Origin: Novosphingobium olei
Lineage (GTDB): Bacteria > Pseudomonadota > Alphaproteobacteria > Sphingomonadales > Sphingomonadaceae
Reading direction: 5' to 3'
Length of the DNA stretch: 64,000 bases
Assembly (NCBI RefSeq): GCF_012927405.1
Contig: NZ_JABBGM010000006.1
Span: forward strand, 186,001 to 250,000
The notes beneath the pieces were generated by a model. It worked only from the letters and a program-made list of their open reading frames with translations. It was not told the DNA's origin and did not search any database. Both the position numbers and the translations under genes were made by a program. Positions 8,926 through 18,828 of the stretch are shown here, in pieces (the stretch's first letter is position 1; every line of letters starts with the position of its first letter).

Positions 8926-8990
8926 CGCCTGTCTCCCGTCGTCCGGGGCGGAAGATGCCACGTAACGGCCGAGCGGCCTAGCCCGAAAGC

Positions 8991-9545
8991 TCAGGCCTTG
9001 CCGGCGTGTGCGTGCAGCCAGTCCGCGTGGCGCGGCGCCTTCTTGGTCTGCGACCATTCGTCCAGCATCGGCCCGGCGACGCGCGCCAACTCGGCATACT
9101 GTTCCTCGGTGCCGATATCCGTGGCCAGCTCCACCCGGTGGCCGTTGGGATCGAAAAAGTAGATCGACTGGAACACCCCGTGGTGCGTCGGTCCCAGCAC
9201 GTCGACGCCATGCGCCTCGAGATGCGCCTTGGCCGCCAGCAGAGCATCCATGTCCGCCACGCGGAAGGCAAGGTGCTGCACCCAGGCGGGCGTGTTCGGA
9301 TCGCGCCCCATCTCGGGCTGCTGCGGGAGTTCGAAGAAGGCGAGCACGTTGCCGTTCCCGGCGTCGAGGAACACGTGCATGTAGGGATCATAGGCCCCGG
9401 TCGAGGGTACGTGGTCCTCGGCGAATGCCGTCACGTAGCGCATGCCCAGCATGCGCTCGTACCACTCGACCGTCTCCTTCGCGTCGCGGCAGCGATAGGC
9501 GGCGTGATGGATGCCGCCGAGCTGCACGGGATGGTCTGCCGTCAC
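8991..9545 (-). CDS. VOC-family dioxygenase/glyoxalase-like protein
   Basis: This 184-aa vicinal-oxygen-chelate protein has candidate metal ligands in [19 protein letters not shown] and [11 protein letters not shown]. Its start overlaps the hppD stop by 4 bp (ATGA), so it is almost certainly cotranscribed with hppD. That pairing suggests a role in tyrosine or aromatic catabolism, but VOC proteins span extradiol dioxygenases, glyoxalases and isomerases. No reaction is assigned. Confidence 0.82.
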   Translation of the reverse strand: MTADHPVQLGGIHHAAYRCRDAKETVEWYERMLGMRYVTAFAEDHVPSTGAYDPYMHVFLDAGNGNVLAFFELPQQPEMGRDPNTPAWVQHLAFRVADMDALLAAKAHLEAHGVDVLGPTHHGVFQSIYFFDPNGHRVELATDIGTEEQYAELARVAGPMLDEWSQTKKAPRHADWLHAHAGKA

Positions 9546-10639
9546 GATGCCGGCTCCTCTACATTGAGCGCGCCGCGGCGAATCTGGTCGGCTTCCATCG
9601 ACTTGAACAGCGCAGTAAAGTTACCTTCGCCAAAGCCTTCGTCGCGTTTCCTCTGAATGAACTCGAAGAAGACCGGGCCGATCATCGTCTGCGAGAAGAT
9701 CTGCAGCAGCAGCCGGGGATCGCCTGCCTCGGTCGATCCGTCGAGCAGGATGCCGCGCTTCTGCAGTTCGTCGACCGGCTCGCCATGGCCCGGCAGTCGC
9801 TCTTCCAGCATCTCGTAATAAGTTGCGGGCGGCGCGGGCGCGAACGGCGCGCCAGACGCGGCGAGTTTGTCCCAGGTGGCGAGAAGATCGTCGCAGGCAA
9901 AGGCAATGTGCTGGATACCCTCGCCGTTATAGGCGCGCAGGTATTCCTCGATTTGCCCGCCGCCCGCTTTTCCTTCTTCGTTCAGCGGAATCCGGATCTT
10001 GCCGTCGGGCGCCGTCATCGCGCGACTGGTAAGCCCGGTATATTCGCCCTTGATGTCGAAATAGCGGATCTCGCGGAAGTTGAAGATCCGCTCGTAGAAT
10101 GCCGCCCAGTGCGCCATGCGCCCACCGTAAAGGTTGTGGGTCAGATGGTCGATGATCTGCAGGCCCGCGCCAACGGGGTGGCGGTCCACGCCCGGCTCCC
10201 ACACGAAGTCGATGTCATAGATCGACAGTTCGCCCGCGCCCGTATCGTAACGGTCGATCAGGTAGATGATCGAGCCGCCGATGCCCCGGATCGCGGGGAG
10301 ACGCAGTTCCATCGGTCCGGTACGGACCTCGACCGGTTCGGCCCCGCGTTCCAGCGCCTGTTCATAGGCGGCGCGGGCATCGCGGACCCGAAATCCCATG
10401 CCGCAGGCCGAAGCGCCATGCTCGGCGGCGAACCAGGCTGCCGGGCTTTTCGGTTCGTAGTTGGCAATCAGGTTGATGCCGCCCTGCCGCCATAACGTGA
10501 CGGCCTTGGAGCGATGACGGGCAACCAGCGTGAAGCCCATGGCGGCAAAGACCGGTTCAAGCATGCCGGGCTGCGGTGCGCAGAATTCCACGAACTCGAA
10601 ACCGTCGAGCCCCAGCGGATTGTCGAACAGGTCAGCCAT
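9542..10639 (-). CDS. hppD: 4-hydroxyphenylpyruvate dioxygenase
   Basis: It converts 4-hydroxyphenylpyruvate to homogentisate in tyrosine degradation, using Fe(II). It is 365 aa, the normal bacterial size. The candidate iron ligands are present: His in IDHLTHN, His in [10 protein letters not shown] and Glu in VFFEFIQRK. The ATG at 10639 ([19 protein letters not shown]) follows a GGAGAG ribosome binding site; upstream open sequence runs towards crtB and was not used. An inverted repeat TTGGTT-N8-AACCAA lies just upstream of the ribosome binding site and could be an operator. The VOC gene downstream is translationally coupled. Confidence 0.94.
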   Translation of the reverse strand: MADLFDNPLGLDGFEFVEFCAPQPGMLEPVFAAMGFTLVARHRSKAVTLWRQGGINLIANYEPKSPAAWFAAEHGASACGMGFRVRDARAAYEQALERGAEPVEVRTGPMELRLPAIRGIGGSIIYLIDRYDTGAGELSIYDIDFVWEPGVDRHPVGAGLQIIDHLTHNLYGGRMAHWAAFYERIFNFREIRYFDIKGEYTGLTSRAMTAPDGKIRIPLNEEGKAGGGQIEEYLRAYNGEGIQHIAFACDDLLATWDKLAASGAPFAPAPPATYYEMLEERLPGHGEPVDELQKRGILLDGSTEAGDPRLLLQIFSQTMIGPVFFEFIQRKRDEGFGEGNFTALFKSMEADQIRRGALNVEEPAS

Positions 10640-10652
10640 CGCATCTCTCCAG

Positions 10653-10672
10653 TTGGTTTCCAATGTAACCAA
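10653..10672. promoter_or_regulatory. inverted repeat at hppD 5' end
   Basis: TTGGTT and AACCAA arms are separated by 8 bp, directly upstream of the hppD ribosome binding site and 14 bp before crtB ends. The position suits a repressor site for tyrosine-catabolism control. The regulator is not in the window. Confidence 0.4.
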
Positions 10673-10686
10673 TGGGCGAGGGTGGG

Positions 10687-11661
10687 TCAAGGAAGCGGCA
10701 CGCCCTGTTTGCTGGCATAGGCAATCAGGTCGCTCCGGGTGTGGCGCCGGGCATCGGCACCCTTGTGGCACGATCGCGGAACCGGGCGCAGCGCCCGCAA
10801 GCCGGCCCGCGCGATCCACTGCAGCTTGCGGCCGTTACTCACGACGGTGCGGCTGTCCCACGCGCTCGTGCCGCGTCGCTCCACCTCGCGCGCGATCTCG
10901 CCATAAATGCCCGCCGCGGCAAGGATCGCCCAGCGCTGGCGCGGCTGCAGGCGCCCGGCGCCGATCCGGGCCGAACACTCGTGCGCGTGGGCCATGCGGC
11001 ACATCCGCTGGGCCAACTTGGCCATCGCCCTACGGTGCATCGGCTTCATCTGTTCGCCGGGCGGAATGTCCACTTCGGCAAGCCATTCCAGCGGTACGTA
11101 ACAGCGCTGGGCCGCATCGTCCTCGGCCAGATCGCGCGAAATGTTGGCCAGCTGGAAGGCAAGCCCAAGGTCGCAGGCGCGGTCGAGCGTGTCCTCGTCC
11201 GCGGGCGATACGCCCATCACCACCGCCATCATCACGCCCACCGCGCCGGCGACGTGCCAGCAGTATCGCATCAGGTCGGCTTCGCTGCGCGGCTGCCAGT
11301 CGGCGGCGTCGAGAGCAAAGCCGTCGATCACCGCACCCGCCATTTCGAGCGTCAGCCCGGTCTCGCGCGCGACGAGGCCGAGTGCATCGAACGCCGGGTC
11401 CCCGCTGGGCTTGCCGGCAAAGGCCAGCGCGGTCCTGTCGCGCACCGCTGCCAGCCGTTCCGTAACGCCGACGGCGCTTCCCAGCGCGCCGCCATGATCC
11501 TGATCGTCGATCAGGTCGTCGCAGCGCCGGCACCAGGCGTAGAGCAGCCAGACCCGCTCGCGCGTCTCCCGGTCGAACAGCGCGCTGGCCGCGGCGAAGC
11601 TTTTCGAGCCCTTGCGGATCGAATCGCGCGCTGCGGCGACAAGGGTACTTCGATCTTCCAT
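10687..11661 (-). CDS. crtB: 15-cis-phytoene synthase
   Basis: It condenses two geranylgeranyl diphosphates to phytoene, the first committed carotenoid step. It is 324 aa. The first Asp-rich motif is DDLIDDQDH (about residues 48-56) and the second is [19 protein letters not shown]. It is the last gene of the minus-strand crtY-crtI-LOG-crtB group, starting 11 bp after the LOG-family stop. A CGTAACG copy lies inside the gene at 11461, read out of frame with the Val-Thr version seen in other genes. Confidence 0.95.
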   Translation of the reverse strand: MEDRSTLVAAARDSIRKGSKSFAAASALFDRETRERVWLLYAWCRRCDDLIDDQDHGGALGSAVGVTERLAAVRDRTALAFAGKPSGDPAFDALGLVARETGLTLEMAGAVIDGFALDAADWQPRSEADLMRYCWHVAGAVGVMMAVVMGVSPADEDTLDRACDLGLAFQLANISRDLAEDDAAQRCYVPLEWLAEVDIPPGEQMKPMHRRAMAKLAQRMCRMAHAHECSARIGAGRLQPRQRWAILAAAGIYGEIAREVERRGTSAWDSRTVVSNGRKLQWIARAGLRALRPVPRSCHKGADARRHTRSDLIAYASKQGVPLP

Positions 11662-11672
11662 CTGCGCCGACG

Positions 11673-12254
11673 TTACAGGTCGTCTGGCGTCATCGCAAAG
11701 ATCGGCCGGTGCGGCTTGTGCGCCGCCATGCGGGCAAGCAGCACGTCGATCTCGGGCTCGGCGATCAGGATGCCCACATGGGCCTCGCGCACGAAGCCCA
11801 CGTCGATCATCCGGCGGTTGAATGCCAGCAAATCGTCATAGAAGCCGAAGGCGTTCAGCAGACCAACCGGCTTGGCGTGATAGCCGAGCTGCGCCCAGCT
11901 GACTGCCTCCCACAACTCGTCCATCGTACCGACCCCGCCGGGCAGGGTCAGGAATCCGTCCGAAAGGTCGGTGAACGCCTGCTTGCGCTGGTGCATGTTG
12001 GCCACCACGTGCAGTTCGGTGCAATCGTGGTTGGCGACTTCGGCATTGGCCAGCGCTTCGGGGATCACCCCGATAACCTCGCCACCGGCTTCCAGCGCGC
12101 CAGCGGCGACAGCGCCCATCAATCCCAGCCTGCCGCCGCCATAAACCACGCCGATCCCGCGCGTGGCGAGCGTCTGGCCCACCTCGCGCGCCAGCGCAAC
12201 GTAACGCGGATCGGCGGGCGAGGCGGAGCCGCAATAGACGGCGATGCGTTTCAC
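11673..12254 (-). CDS. LOG-family phosphoribohydrolase (TIGR00730-like)
   Basis: This 193-aa Rossmann-fold protein begins VKRIAVYCGSASP from a GTG at 12254 whose GTGA overlaps the crtI stop. It has GGGRLGLMGAVAAGAL and the family signature PGGVGTMDELWEAVSW. Characterised LOG proteins release cytokinin bases from nucleoside 5'-monophosphates; most bacterial members are unproven for that role and may hydrolyse AMP or other nucleotides. Its position between crtI and crtB, with overlaps on that side and an 11-bp gap on the other, places it firmly in the carotenoid operon. An open frame continuing upstream into crtI is not credible as coding. Confidence 0.9.
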   Translation of the reverse strand: MKRIAVYCGSASPADPRYVALAREVGQTLATRGIGVVYGGGRLGLMGAVAAGALEAGGEVIGVIPEALANAEVANHDCTELHVVANMHQRKQAFTDLSDGFLTLPGGVGTMDELWEAVSWAQLGYHAKPVGLLNAFGFYDDLLAFNRRMIDVGFVREAHVGILIAEPEIDVLLARMAAHKPHRPIFAMTPDDL

Positions 12255-13729
12255 AAGAGGTCCTCTAGCATGATCTTGGCTGTCGCCTTGGCGCTGCCGA
12301 CGACACCAGGAATCCCGGCGCCCGGATGGGTTCCCGCACCCACCAGGTACAGGTTCGGGATCTGGTCGTCGCGGTTGTGCGCCCGGAACCACGCGCTCTG
12401 CGTCAGCAGTGGCTCAAGGCTGAAAGCGCTGCCCAGGTGCGCCGAAAGGTCGGTGGCGAAGTCGCTGGGTGCGTAGTGGAACTTCGTTACGATACGGCTG
12501 TGGATGTCTGGGATCAGCCGGCGGCCCACCTCGTCCAGGATGCGCTTTTCCAGCATCGGGCCGATTTCGTCCCAATCCACCGGCAGCTTGCCCATGTTGG
12601 CAACGGGCACCAGCGCATAGAACGTGCTCATGCCTTCGGGCGCCATCGACGGATCGGTCACCGTTGGATGGTGCAGGTAGATCGAGAAGTCCTCGGGCAG
12701 CACGCCGTGGCTGTAGATGTCGTCGAGCAGGCCCTTGTAGCGCGGGCCGAACAGGATCATGTGGTGCGGGATGCCCGGCCAGGTGCCCTCGATACCGAAG
12801 TGCACGACGAACAGGCTGGGCGAAAACTTCTTGCGCTTCAGAGACTTCGCCTGTCGTGCCGCATGCGTGTTGCCTTCGAGCAGGTCGCGATAGGTGTGCA
12901 TCAGATCGCCGTTTGATGCGATCGCGTCGAAGCTGCCCTGCCAGCCGCTCCTGGTCTCGAGGCCCGTCACGCGGTTACCCAGCGAATGGATCTTCGTCAC
13001 CGCATCGCCGAGCCGCACCGTACCGCCGAGCCGCTCGAAGTGGCGAACCATCGCATCGATCAAGCGGTTGGTGCCGCCCTTGGCCCACCACACCCCGCCA
13101 TCCTTTTCCAGCTTGTGGATCAGCGCGTAGATCGAACTTGTCTTCATCGGGTTGCCGCCGACCAGCAGCGTGTGGAAGCTGAACGCCTCGCGAAGCTTTT
13201 CGCTCTCGATGTACTTGGACACCATCGAATAGACCGAGCGCCACGCCTGGTACTTGGCGAGCGCGGGGGCGGCCTTGATCATGCTGGCGAAATCGAGGAA
13301 CGGCACCGAGCCGAGCTTGACGTACCCTTCCTCGAAGACTCCTGCCGAATAATCGAGGAACGCGTCGTAACCTGCTACGTCGCGTGGATTAATTTTGGCA
13401 ATCTCGTTGCGCAGGCCGGTTTCGTCGTTCGAGTAGTCGAAGTTCGTCCCGTCCGCCCAGTTCAGCCGGTAGAACGGCATCACCGGCATCAGTTCGATGT
13501 CGTCCTCCATCCTGTGGCCCTTGAGCGCCCACAGCTCCTGCAGGCACGGCGGATCGGTGATGACGGTGGGGCCGGCATCGAAGGTGAAGCCGTCGCGTTC
13601 CCAGAAATAGGCGCGTCCGCCCGGCTTGTCGCGGGCTTCGACCACCGTGGTCTCGATCCCGGCGGACTGCAGCCGGATGGCGAGCGCAAGCCCGCCGAAC
13701 CCTGCACCGATCACGCAGGCCTTCTTCAT
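12251..13729 (-). CDS. crtI: phytoene desaturase
   Basis: This FAD enzyme introduces double bonds into phytoene on the way to lycopene. It is 492 aa. The N-terminal dinucleotide motif is GAGFGGLALAIRLQ, followed by the desaturase segments DKPGGRAYFWERDGFTFDAG and the C-terminal signature GTHPGAGIPGVVGSAKA. The ATG at 13729 has GAAGGGA seven bases upstream. Another in-frame ATG at 13744 would overlap the crtY stop as ATGA and is also possible, adding five residues. CGTWACG occurs once inside the gene (12485). Confidence 0.96.
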   Translation of the reverse strand: MKKACVIGAGFGGLALAIRLQSAGIETTVVEARDKPGGRAYFWERDGFTFDAGPTVITDPPCLQELWALKGHRMEDDIELMPVMPFYRLNWADGTNFDYSNDETGLRNEIAKINPRDVAGYDAFLDYSAGVFEEGYVKLGSVPFLDFASMIKAAPALAKYQAWRSVYSMVSKYIESEKLREAFSFHTLLVGGNPMKTSSIYALIHKLEKDGGVWWAKGGTNRLIDAMVRHFERLGGTVRLGDAVTKIHSLGNRVTGLETRSGWQGSFDAIASNGDLMHTYRDLLEGNTHAARQAKSLKRKKFSPSLFVVHFGIEGTWPGIPHHMILFGPRYKGLLDDIYSHGVLPEDFSIYLHHPTVTDPSMAPEGMSTFYALVPVANMGKLPVDWDEIGPMLEKRILDEVGRRLIPDIHSRIVTKFHYAPSDFATDLSAHLGSAFSLEPLLTQSAWFRAHNRDDQIPNLYLVGAGTHPGAGIPGVVGSAKATAKIMLEDLL

Positions 13730-13740
13730 CGTTGGTCCCT

Positions 13741-14940
13741 TCATTTGGTCCGTGTACCGGCGAGCGAGAGCGCCTGGGGCTTTTCCCCGAACCCGCCGAG
13801 CACGCGCATCGCGGCAAGGACGGGGACGGGGGGCTTGCCGGAAAGAATGCGGATCTTGTCGCGCAGCGTGGTGCGCCCGGCGTAGAACCGTTCGACCAGC
13901 CGCTCGTCCAGCCGGTAGAAGCGTTCCAGCACCCTGTAGCGATCCATCGGTGCGGCAGCGCCGAACAGCATGGCGGTCAGCTGCCGCAGGAAAATCGACT
14001 TCTTCCAGTGCTTTCGAGCATATTGCTCGGAATACTTGGCGAGTTCATCCCCGCTGCAGTCGGCGCGCCGTGCGATCGCCATGGCATAGCGCACGGCATC
14101 GGGCACCGAATAGCTGGTCACGGCATGGAACAGTCCCGCGCGGGTGCCGGCGCGGGCGGTATCCTTGCCGGTCGATCGCCAGAATGCGTCGAAATCGCCG
14201 CCCGAGACCACGGGCAGCACGCCCTGTTCTTCGTGCACCACGCTGTCCACACTCCAGCCGCGCCGCCGGGCATATTCGGCGATGCGCCCGGCAAGTGCGT
14301 CCCGGTCGATCGTCGCGCTGTCGGAATAGTAGGTGTCTTCGACGAAGACTTCGTCCTCGCTGAACGGCAGGACATAGACGAACCGGTAGCCATCGAGCTG
14401 CTCGACCGTCGCGTCCATGATCACCGGCCGTTCGATCCCGTGCGGCGCTTTCAACTTCAGGCGTTGTCCCAGAAACTTCTGCCAACCACCTGTCAGATGG
14501 CCAAGATTGCGGATACCACGCGCGTCGATCACCGCGCGTGCCTCGATCCGCTGCCCATCTGTCAGCGTCGCGCTCGTTGCGCTCGTTGCCAGCACCCGCG
14601 CTTCCGACAGGATCGCTTGCGCCGGCAGGGCGGCGCGGATGGTCCGGTCGAACCGGTCCGAGGTCATCGCGTAATAGCTCGTGCCGAGCGTGCGCTCGAA
14701 AGCCGGAAAGCGCACCTCGTACCCCGCCCAGGCTGCCGCCACCGCGGGGCCGAGCAGCTCGCGCCCCGCCTTGCCGACGTCGCTGCCGAAGAACGACCAC
14801 ACGTGATTGCCGCCAAGCCGCGCGTCCTGCTCGACCAGCAACAGCGAAAGGTCCGGCCGATGGCGGGCCAGCGCCAGCGCGATCAGGCCGCCGGCAAGGC
14901 CTCCGCCGAGGATGGCGATGTCACAATGCCGCGCACTCAT
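13741..14940 (-). CDS. crtY: lycopene beta-cyclase
   Basis: It forms beta-rings on lycopene, giving gamma- then beta-carotene. It is 399 aa. The N-terminal nucleotide motif is ILGGGLAGGLIALALA, and the C-terminal region LTAMLFGAAAPMDRYRVLER followed by FYRLDERLVERFYAGR is typical of the CrtY type. The ATG at 14940 (MSARHCDIAIL) was taken because conserved sequence starts there. It is the first gene of the crt operon; the 144 bp between it and the divergent DUF2585 gene should hold both promoters. No crtZ, crtW or glycosyltransferase gene is seen, so hydroxylation must be encoded elsewhere. Confidence 0.94.
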   Translation of the reverse strand: MSARHCDIAILGGGLAGGLIALALARHRPDLSLLLVEQDARLGGNHVWSFFGSDVGKAGRELLGPAVAAAWAGYEVRFPAFERTLGTSYYAMTSDRFDRTIRAALPAQAILSEARVLATSATSATLTDGQRIEARAVIDARGIRNLGHLTGGWQKFLGQRLKLKAPHGIERPVIMDATVEQLDGYRFVYVLPFSEDEVFVEDTYYSDSATIDRDALAGRIAEYARRRGWSVDSVVHEEQGVLPVVSGGDFDAFWRSTGKDTARAGTRAGLFHAVTSYSVPDAVRYAMAIARRADCSGDELAKYSEQYARKHWKKSIFLRQLTAMLFGAAAPMDRYRVLERFYRLDERLVERFYAGRTTLRDKIRILSGKPPVPVLAAMRVLGGFGEKPQALSLAGTRTK

Positions 14941-15084
14941 GCTTCCGGCGTTAGGGGCAAGCCGATCCACGCGCAACCGCAGCGTTGTCGCAAGGCCCCG
15001 CGCGGACACCAAAGGGCAGGGCGCGTGCTTGCAGCGGGGCGCCGGGCAAGGCAAACCTCCCCGCGATCTGGGGGAGGCACGCGC

Positions 15085-15687
15085 ATGATCGCCGGGAGCA
15101 CCGCAACGTTACGACCCGACCGGCGGGGCGCGATCGCCGCTTTGGTGGTCGCTCTGCTGGTCGTCGCGATCCTGCTCGCGATGCATCGCCCGCCGATCTG
15201 CCCCTGCGGCAGGATCCATCTGTGGGCAGGGCAGGTGCAATCGGCCGAGAACAGCCAGCAACTATCCGATTGGTACAGCTTCAGCCACCTGATCCACGGC
15301 ATGCTTTTCTACGGCGCGGCGCACCTGCTCTGGCGCCGGAGCGGCCTTGGCCGCTTCATCAGCCCGCGCTGGGTGCTGGCCTGTGCCGTCGCCATCGAAG
15401 GTGGGTGGGAACTGCTGGAAAACTCGCCGATCGTCATCGATCGCTACCGTGCCGTAACGGTGAGCTACGGCTACAGCGGCGACAGCGTGCTCAATTCGGC
15501 GTCCGACATCGCCTGCATGGTGCTGGGCTTCCTGTTCGCCGCCCAGGTGCCCGCCCGCGTCACCGTGGCAGTCGCGCTTGCCTTCGAGCTGTTCACGCTC
15601 GCCATGATCCGCGACAATCTTACGCTCAACGTGCTGATGCTGGCCTGGCCGATCGAAGCGGTGCGCCACTGGCAGGCGGCGGCCTGA
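15085..15687 (+). CDS. DUF2585 (UPF0314) membrane protein
   Basis: This 200-aa protein has several hydrophobic spans, including AALVVALLVVAILLAMHR near the N-terminus and later segments around DIACMVLGFLFAA and LTLNVLMLAWPIEAV. The stretches HGMLFYGAAHLL and EGGWELLENSP are typical of the alphaproteobacterial UPF0314/DUF2585 family, whose function is unknown. The ATG at 15085 follows GGGGGAGG. It is divergent from crtY and is not obviously linked to carotenoid synthesis. Two CGTWACG copies lie close by (15107 and 15453), both inside the coding sequence. Confidence 0.85.
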   Translation: MIAGSTATLRPDRRGAIAALVVALLVVAILLAMHRPPICPCGRIHLWAGQVQSAENSQQLSDWYSFSHLIHGMLFYGAAHLLWRRSGLGRFISPRWVLACAVAIEGGWELLENSPIVIDRYRAVTVSYGYSGDSVLNSASDIACMVLGFLFAAQVPARVTVAVALAFELFTLAMIRDNLTLNVLMLAWPIEAVRHWQAAA

Positions 15688-15827
15688 AACGGTTCATCCG
15701 GCCTTTTTTAGTCGATCAACGAAAAGCCCTGCCGAATCCGGTTTCGATTTGATATTGGTCAAGGCGTCCTAGCCGCGGAAGACGGCAGAACGACGCTATC
15801 AAGCGATAATCGAGTGGAGAGAGCGAC

Positions 15828-17363
15828 ATGGCACAAGCGGACGCATCAGGTGAAAGGGCCCAGCATTTCGACGTGCTGATCGTCGGCGCCGGCATTTCCG
15901 GGATCGGTTCGGCCTACCACCTGCAGGATCAGTGCCCCGGCAAGACCTACGCCGTGCTCGAAAGGATGCACACCTTCGGTGGCACGTGGGAAACCCACAA
16001 GTACCCGGGCGTCCGTTCCGACTCCGATCTCTACACTTTCGGTTACCGCTTCAAGCCGTGGACCGACGCGCCGATCGCCAGCGCACAGGCGATCCTCGAC
16101 TACATGGGCGAAGTGATCGAGGAAAACGGCATCGACCAGCACATCCGCTATGGCCACACGATTACCGGCTGTTCCTGGTCGAGCGAGCGCAACCTGTGGA
16201 CCGTTACGGCACGGACCGAAGACGGCAAGACCCACGTCTTCACCGCCACGCTGCTGTGGATGTGTCAGGGCTATTACGACCATGAAACGCCGTACATTCC
16301 GCCCGAATGGACGGCGAAGAACCTCGGTGCCTACAAGGGCCAGTTCATCCACGCCCAGCTGTGGGACCCGAACATCGATTACACGGGCAAGCGCATCGTC
16401 GTGATCGGCTCGGGCGCCACGGCCGCTACCGTCGTCCCCGCCTTTGCGGAAAAGGCGGCGCAGGTCACCGTGGTGCAGCGTTCGCCCACCTACTTCTTCT
16501 GCCATCCCAACCAGAACGAGCTGGCCGACCGGCTGCGCGAGATCGGGGTGGACGAACCGACCATCCACCGCATCGTCCGCATGCAGGTGATGCATGACCA
16601 GGCGGTGATGGATAAGCGTTGCGTCGAGGAGCCCGACGTCGTCGTCGAGGAACTGCGCGCGCTGGTCCGCGCCTATGTCGGCGAGGATTTCCAGTTCGAA
16701 CCGCACTTCACGCCCAAGTACCGCCCGTGGCAGCAGCGCCTGGCGTTCTGCCCCGATGCCGACCTGTTCCAGCTAGCCGCGCAGGGCAAGGTGTCGATGG
16801 TCACGGACACGATCGACCACTTCACCGAAACCGGCCTTGTCGTCAGCTCGGGCGAGGCGGTGGATGGCGACATCATCGTCGCCTGCACCGGCTTCAACCT
16901 GAAGGTCCTGGGCGACATCCCGTTCGAGGTCGATGGCCAGAAGGTCAACTGGGGCGATACCGTTACGTATCGCGGCATGATGTTCACCGGCGTGCCCAAC
17001 ATGCTGTGGGTGTTCGGCTACTTCCGCGCCTCGTGGACCCTGCGCGTCGACATGCTGGGCGATTTCGTGTGCCGCATGCTCAAGCACATGGACGAACGCG
17101 GCGCCCGCAAGATCGAGGTGAAACTGCGGCCAGAGGACAAGGACATGGAAATCCTCCCCTGGATCGAGACCGAGAACTTCAACCCGAACTACCTGATCCG
17201 CGATCTCGACAAGCTGCCCAAGCGCGGCGACAACGAAGTATGGCGCCACAACCAGAACTACTGGGCCGAAAAGGACGCGATTCCGGCGATCGACCTCGAT
17301 GGACCCGAATTCTGGTACGACAACCAGCCCGCCGCGGCCGAGGTGCTCGAAGCAGCCGAATAA
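15828..17363 (+). CDS. flavin-containing Baeyer-Villiger-type monooxygenase
   Basis: This 511-aa FAD/NADPH monooxygenase has the FAD motif VGAGISGIGSAYHL, then FGGTWETHKYPGVRSDSDLY, which is characteristic of Baeyer-Villiger enzymes. A YKGQFIHAQLWD segment follows; it matches the FxGxxxHxxxW fingerprint with Tyr for Phe. The second dinucleotide motif is VIGSGATAATV. Such enzymes turn ketones into esters or lactones, often on steroids, terpenes or cyclic ketones; the substrate here is unknown. A strong bidirectional hairpin separates it from the convergent FMO-like gene. Confidence 0.9.
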   Translation: MAQADASGERAQHFDVLIVGAGISGIGSAYHLQDQCPGKTYAVLERMHTFGGTWETHKYPGVRSDSDLYTFGYRFKPWTDAPIASAQAILDYMGEVIEENGIDQHIRYGHTITGCSWSSERNLWTVTARTEDGKTHVFTATLLWMCQGYYDHETPYIPPEWTAKNLGAYKGQFIHAQLWDPNIDYTGKRIVVIGSGATAATVVPAFAEKAAQVTVVQRSPTYFFCHPNQNELADRLREIGVDEPTIHRIVRMQVMHDQAVMDKRCVEEPDVVVEELRALVRAYVGEDFQFEPHFTPKYRPWQQRLAFCPDADLFQLAAQGKVSMVTDTIDHFTETGLVVSSGEAVDGDIIVACTGFNLKVLGDIPFEVDGQKVNWGDTVTYRGMMFTGVPNMLWVFGYFRASWTLRVDMLGDFVCRMLKHMDERGARKIEVKLRPEDKDMEILPWIETENFNPNYLIRDLDKLPKRGDNEVWRHNQNYWAEKDAIPAIDLDGPEFWYDNQPAAAEVLEAAE

Positions 17364-17382
17364 CCGTCACGTTACGACGCTG

Positions 17383-17417
17383 AAAAGGGGGCGGGCCGCA
17401 AGGCTCGCCCCCTTTTT
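17383..17417. terminator. bidirectional rho-independent terminator
   Basis: GGGGGCGGGCC-GCAA-GGCTCGCCCCC has one G-T wobble in an 11-bp stem, flanked by AAAA on the left and TTTTT on the right. It lies between two convergent monooxygenase genes and can terminate both. Confidence 0.9.
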
Positions 17418-17460
17418 CGTGGCGCCTGGCCCCTTCCGCTGCGGGAAGGGGCTGCGCTCG

Positions 17461-18828
17461 TCAGGCCGCTTCCGCCAGCGTAGCCCTTGCGGGGACGGGC
17501 AGGGCATTGCCCTTGGCCGCCGCCCGCTTCGCGCCGCGTTCCAGTTCCTTCTTGAGCGCGCGGACGTAGTGATCGAAGTCCAGCTGGATGGTGTGCCGGC
17601 GCGCCTGGTAATAGCTGCCGGTGTAGAATTCCTCGTCCGCCTTGATCACCTGGTGCATCTCGTCGGCGGGCGGCGGCGCGTATTGCCCCGCGAGGTAGGC
17701 TGCGACCAGCTTTGACTGCTGCTCCGCAAAGTTGACCAGCGTCGGCAGCGGCTGTGCCAGCCCCATGTAGAACAGGTCCGGCACCTCGGGCTTCATGATC
17801 CGCTTGTACAGCGCGGGCGGTCGGTTGTCGGAATCGGCGCAGAACGAAGGCTCGTCGAAGAACGGGAATTTGATGTCATAGCCCGTGGCCCAGACGATTA
17901 CGTCGATCTCTTCGCGCGTGCCGTCGGTGAATACCACCCCATTGCCATCCAGCCGCTCGATGCCGGGGCGCATCACGATGTCGCCCGATCCCGCGCGGAG
18001 CAGGAATTCACCGGAAACGGTGCCGTGGCTTTCGAACGGTTCGATCTCTGGCTCGGGCAGGCCATAGTCGCTCATCCGGCCGACGAGCTTCTTGATCATC
18101 CGCGAACCCAGCCACTGGCGAAGGCCCTTGGGCATCCACGCCGGAGCGGGGTTCTTGTCGAGCGGCTGCCCGCGATAGTACTTGGGGAAGATCCACACGC
18201 CGCGCCGCGCCGAAACGTAGAGGCGCTTCGCCATCGGCCGCTGCGAAAGTTCGCTCGCGATATCCATCGCGCTGTTGCCAAGGCCGACGACCAGCACCTT
18301 CTTGCCGATGCAGTTCACCGGCTCGAACGGGGTGCGGTAATGGTGCGAATGGATCTGCGCGCCGTCGAATTGGCCGGGATATTCGGGAATGCGCGCCGCC
18401 CAGTGATGGCCATTCGCCACCACCAGCGCGTCGTAACGTAACGTCTCTCCGGTCGACAGGGTTACCTCCCAACCGCCGCCCGAAAGCCGCTTTGCCTTCT
18501 CCACCCTGGTATTGAAGCGGATCGACGGGCGCAGGCCGAAATGGTCCACGTAGTCGTGGAAGTACTGCAGCAGCTGCGCGTGATGGGGATAGTCCGGCCA
18601 GTCGGCGGGCACGGGATAGTCCTCGAACGCCAGCCGCCACTTCGAGGTGTCGATGTGCAGGCTCTGGTAGCAGGACGAAACCCCGTTGGGGTTGTTGTAG
18701 TACCAGTTGCCGCCGATGTCGTCAGACGCTTCGTAGATGTCGAACGGAATGCCATAGTCCTTGAGCCGCTTGGCGGTGGTGAAGCCGGAACACCCGGCGC
18801 CGATGATGCACACTTTCGGCAGGCTCAT
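17461..18828 (-). CDS. FMO-like flavin monooxygenase
   Basis: This 455-aa flavoprotein has the FAD motif IIGAGCSGFTTAKRL, then IGGNWYYNNPNG. The flavin-monooxygenase fingerprint FDGAQIHSHHY (FxGxxxHxxxY) and a second nucleotide motif VVGLGNSAMDIASEL follow. A WATGYDIKFPFFDEP segment is typical of the late FMO region. The family oxygenates N, S or carbonyl carbon. It starts 34 bp downstream of the P450 gene on the same strand, so the two are likely cotranscribed. Overlapping CGTAACG copies occur inside it (18432 and 18437), and one lies in the gap to the P450 (18843). Confidence 0.9.
   Translation of the reverse strand: MSLPKVCIIGAGCSGFTTAKRLKDYGIPFDIYEASDDIGGNWYYNNPNGVSSCYQSLHIDTSKWRLAFEDYPVPADWPDYPHHAQLLQYFHDYVDHFGLRPSIRFNTRVEKAKRLSGGGWEVTLSTGETLRYDALVVANGHHWAARIPEYPGQFDGAQIHSHHYRTPFEPVNCIGKKVLVVGLGNSAMDIASELSQRPMAKRLYVSARRGVWIFPKYYRGQPLDKNPAPAWMPKGLRQWLGSRMIKKLVGRMSDYGLPEPEIEPFESHGTVSGEFLLRAGSGDIVMRPGIERLDGNGVVFTDGTREEIDVIVWATGYDIKFPFFDEPSFCADSDNRPPALYKRIMKPEVPDLFYMGLAQPLPTLVNFAEQQSKLVAAYLAGQYAPPPADEMHQVIKADEEFYTGSYYQARRHTIQLDFDHYVRALKKELERGAKRAAAKGNALPVPARATLAEAA

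Noticed and set aside
13732-15084. Upstream extension of the DUF2585 frame antisense to crtY
   Set aside because: The region encodes crtY on the other strand; the family homology starts at 15085 after a strong ribosome binding site.
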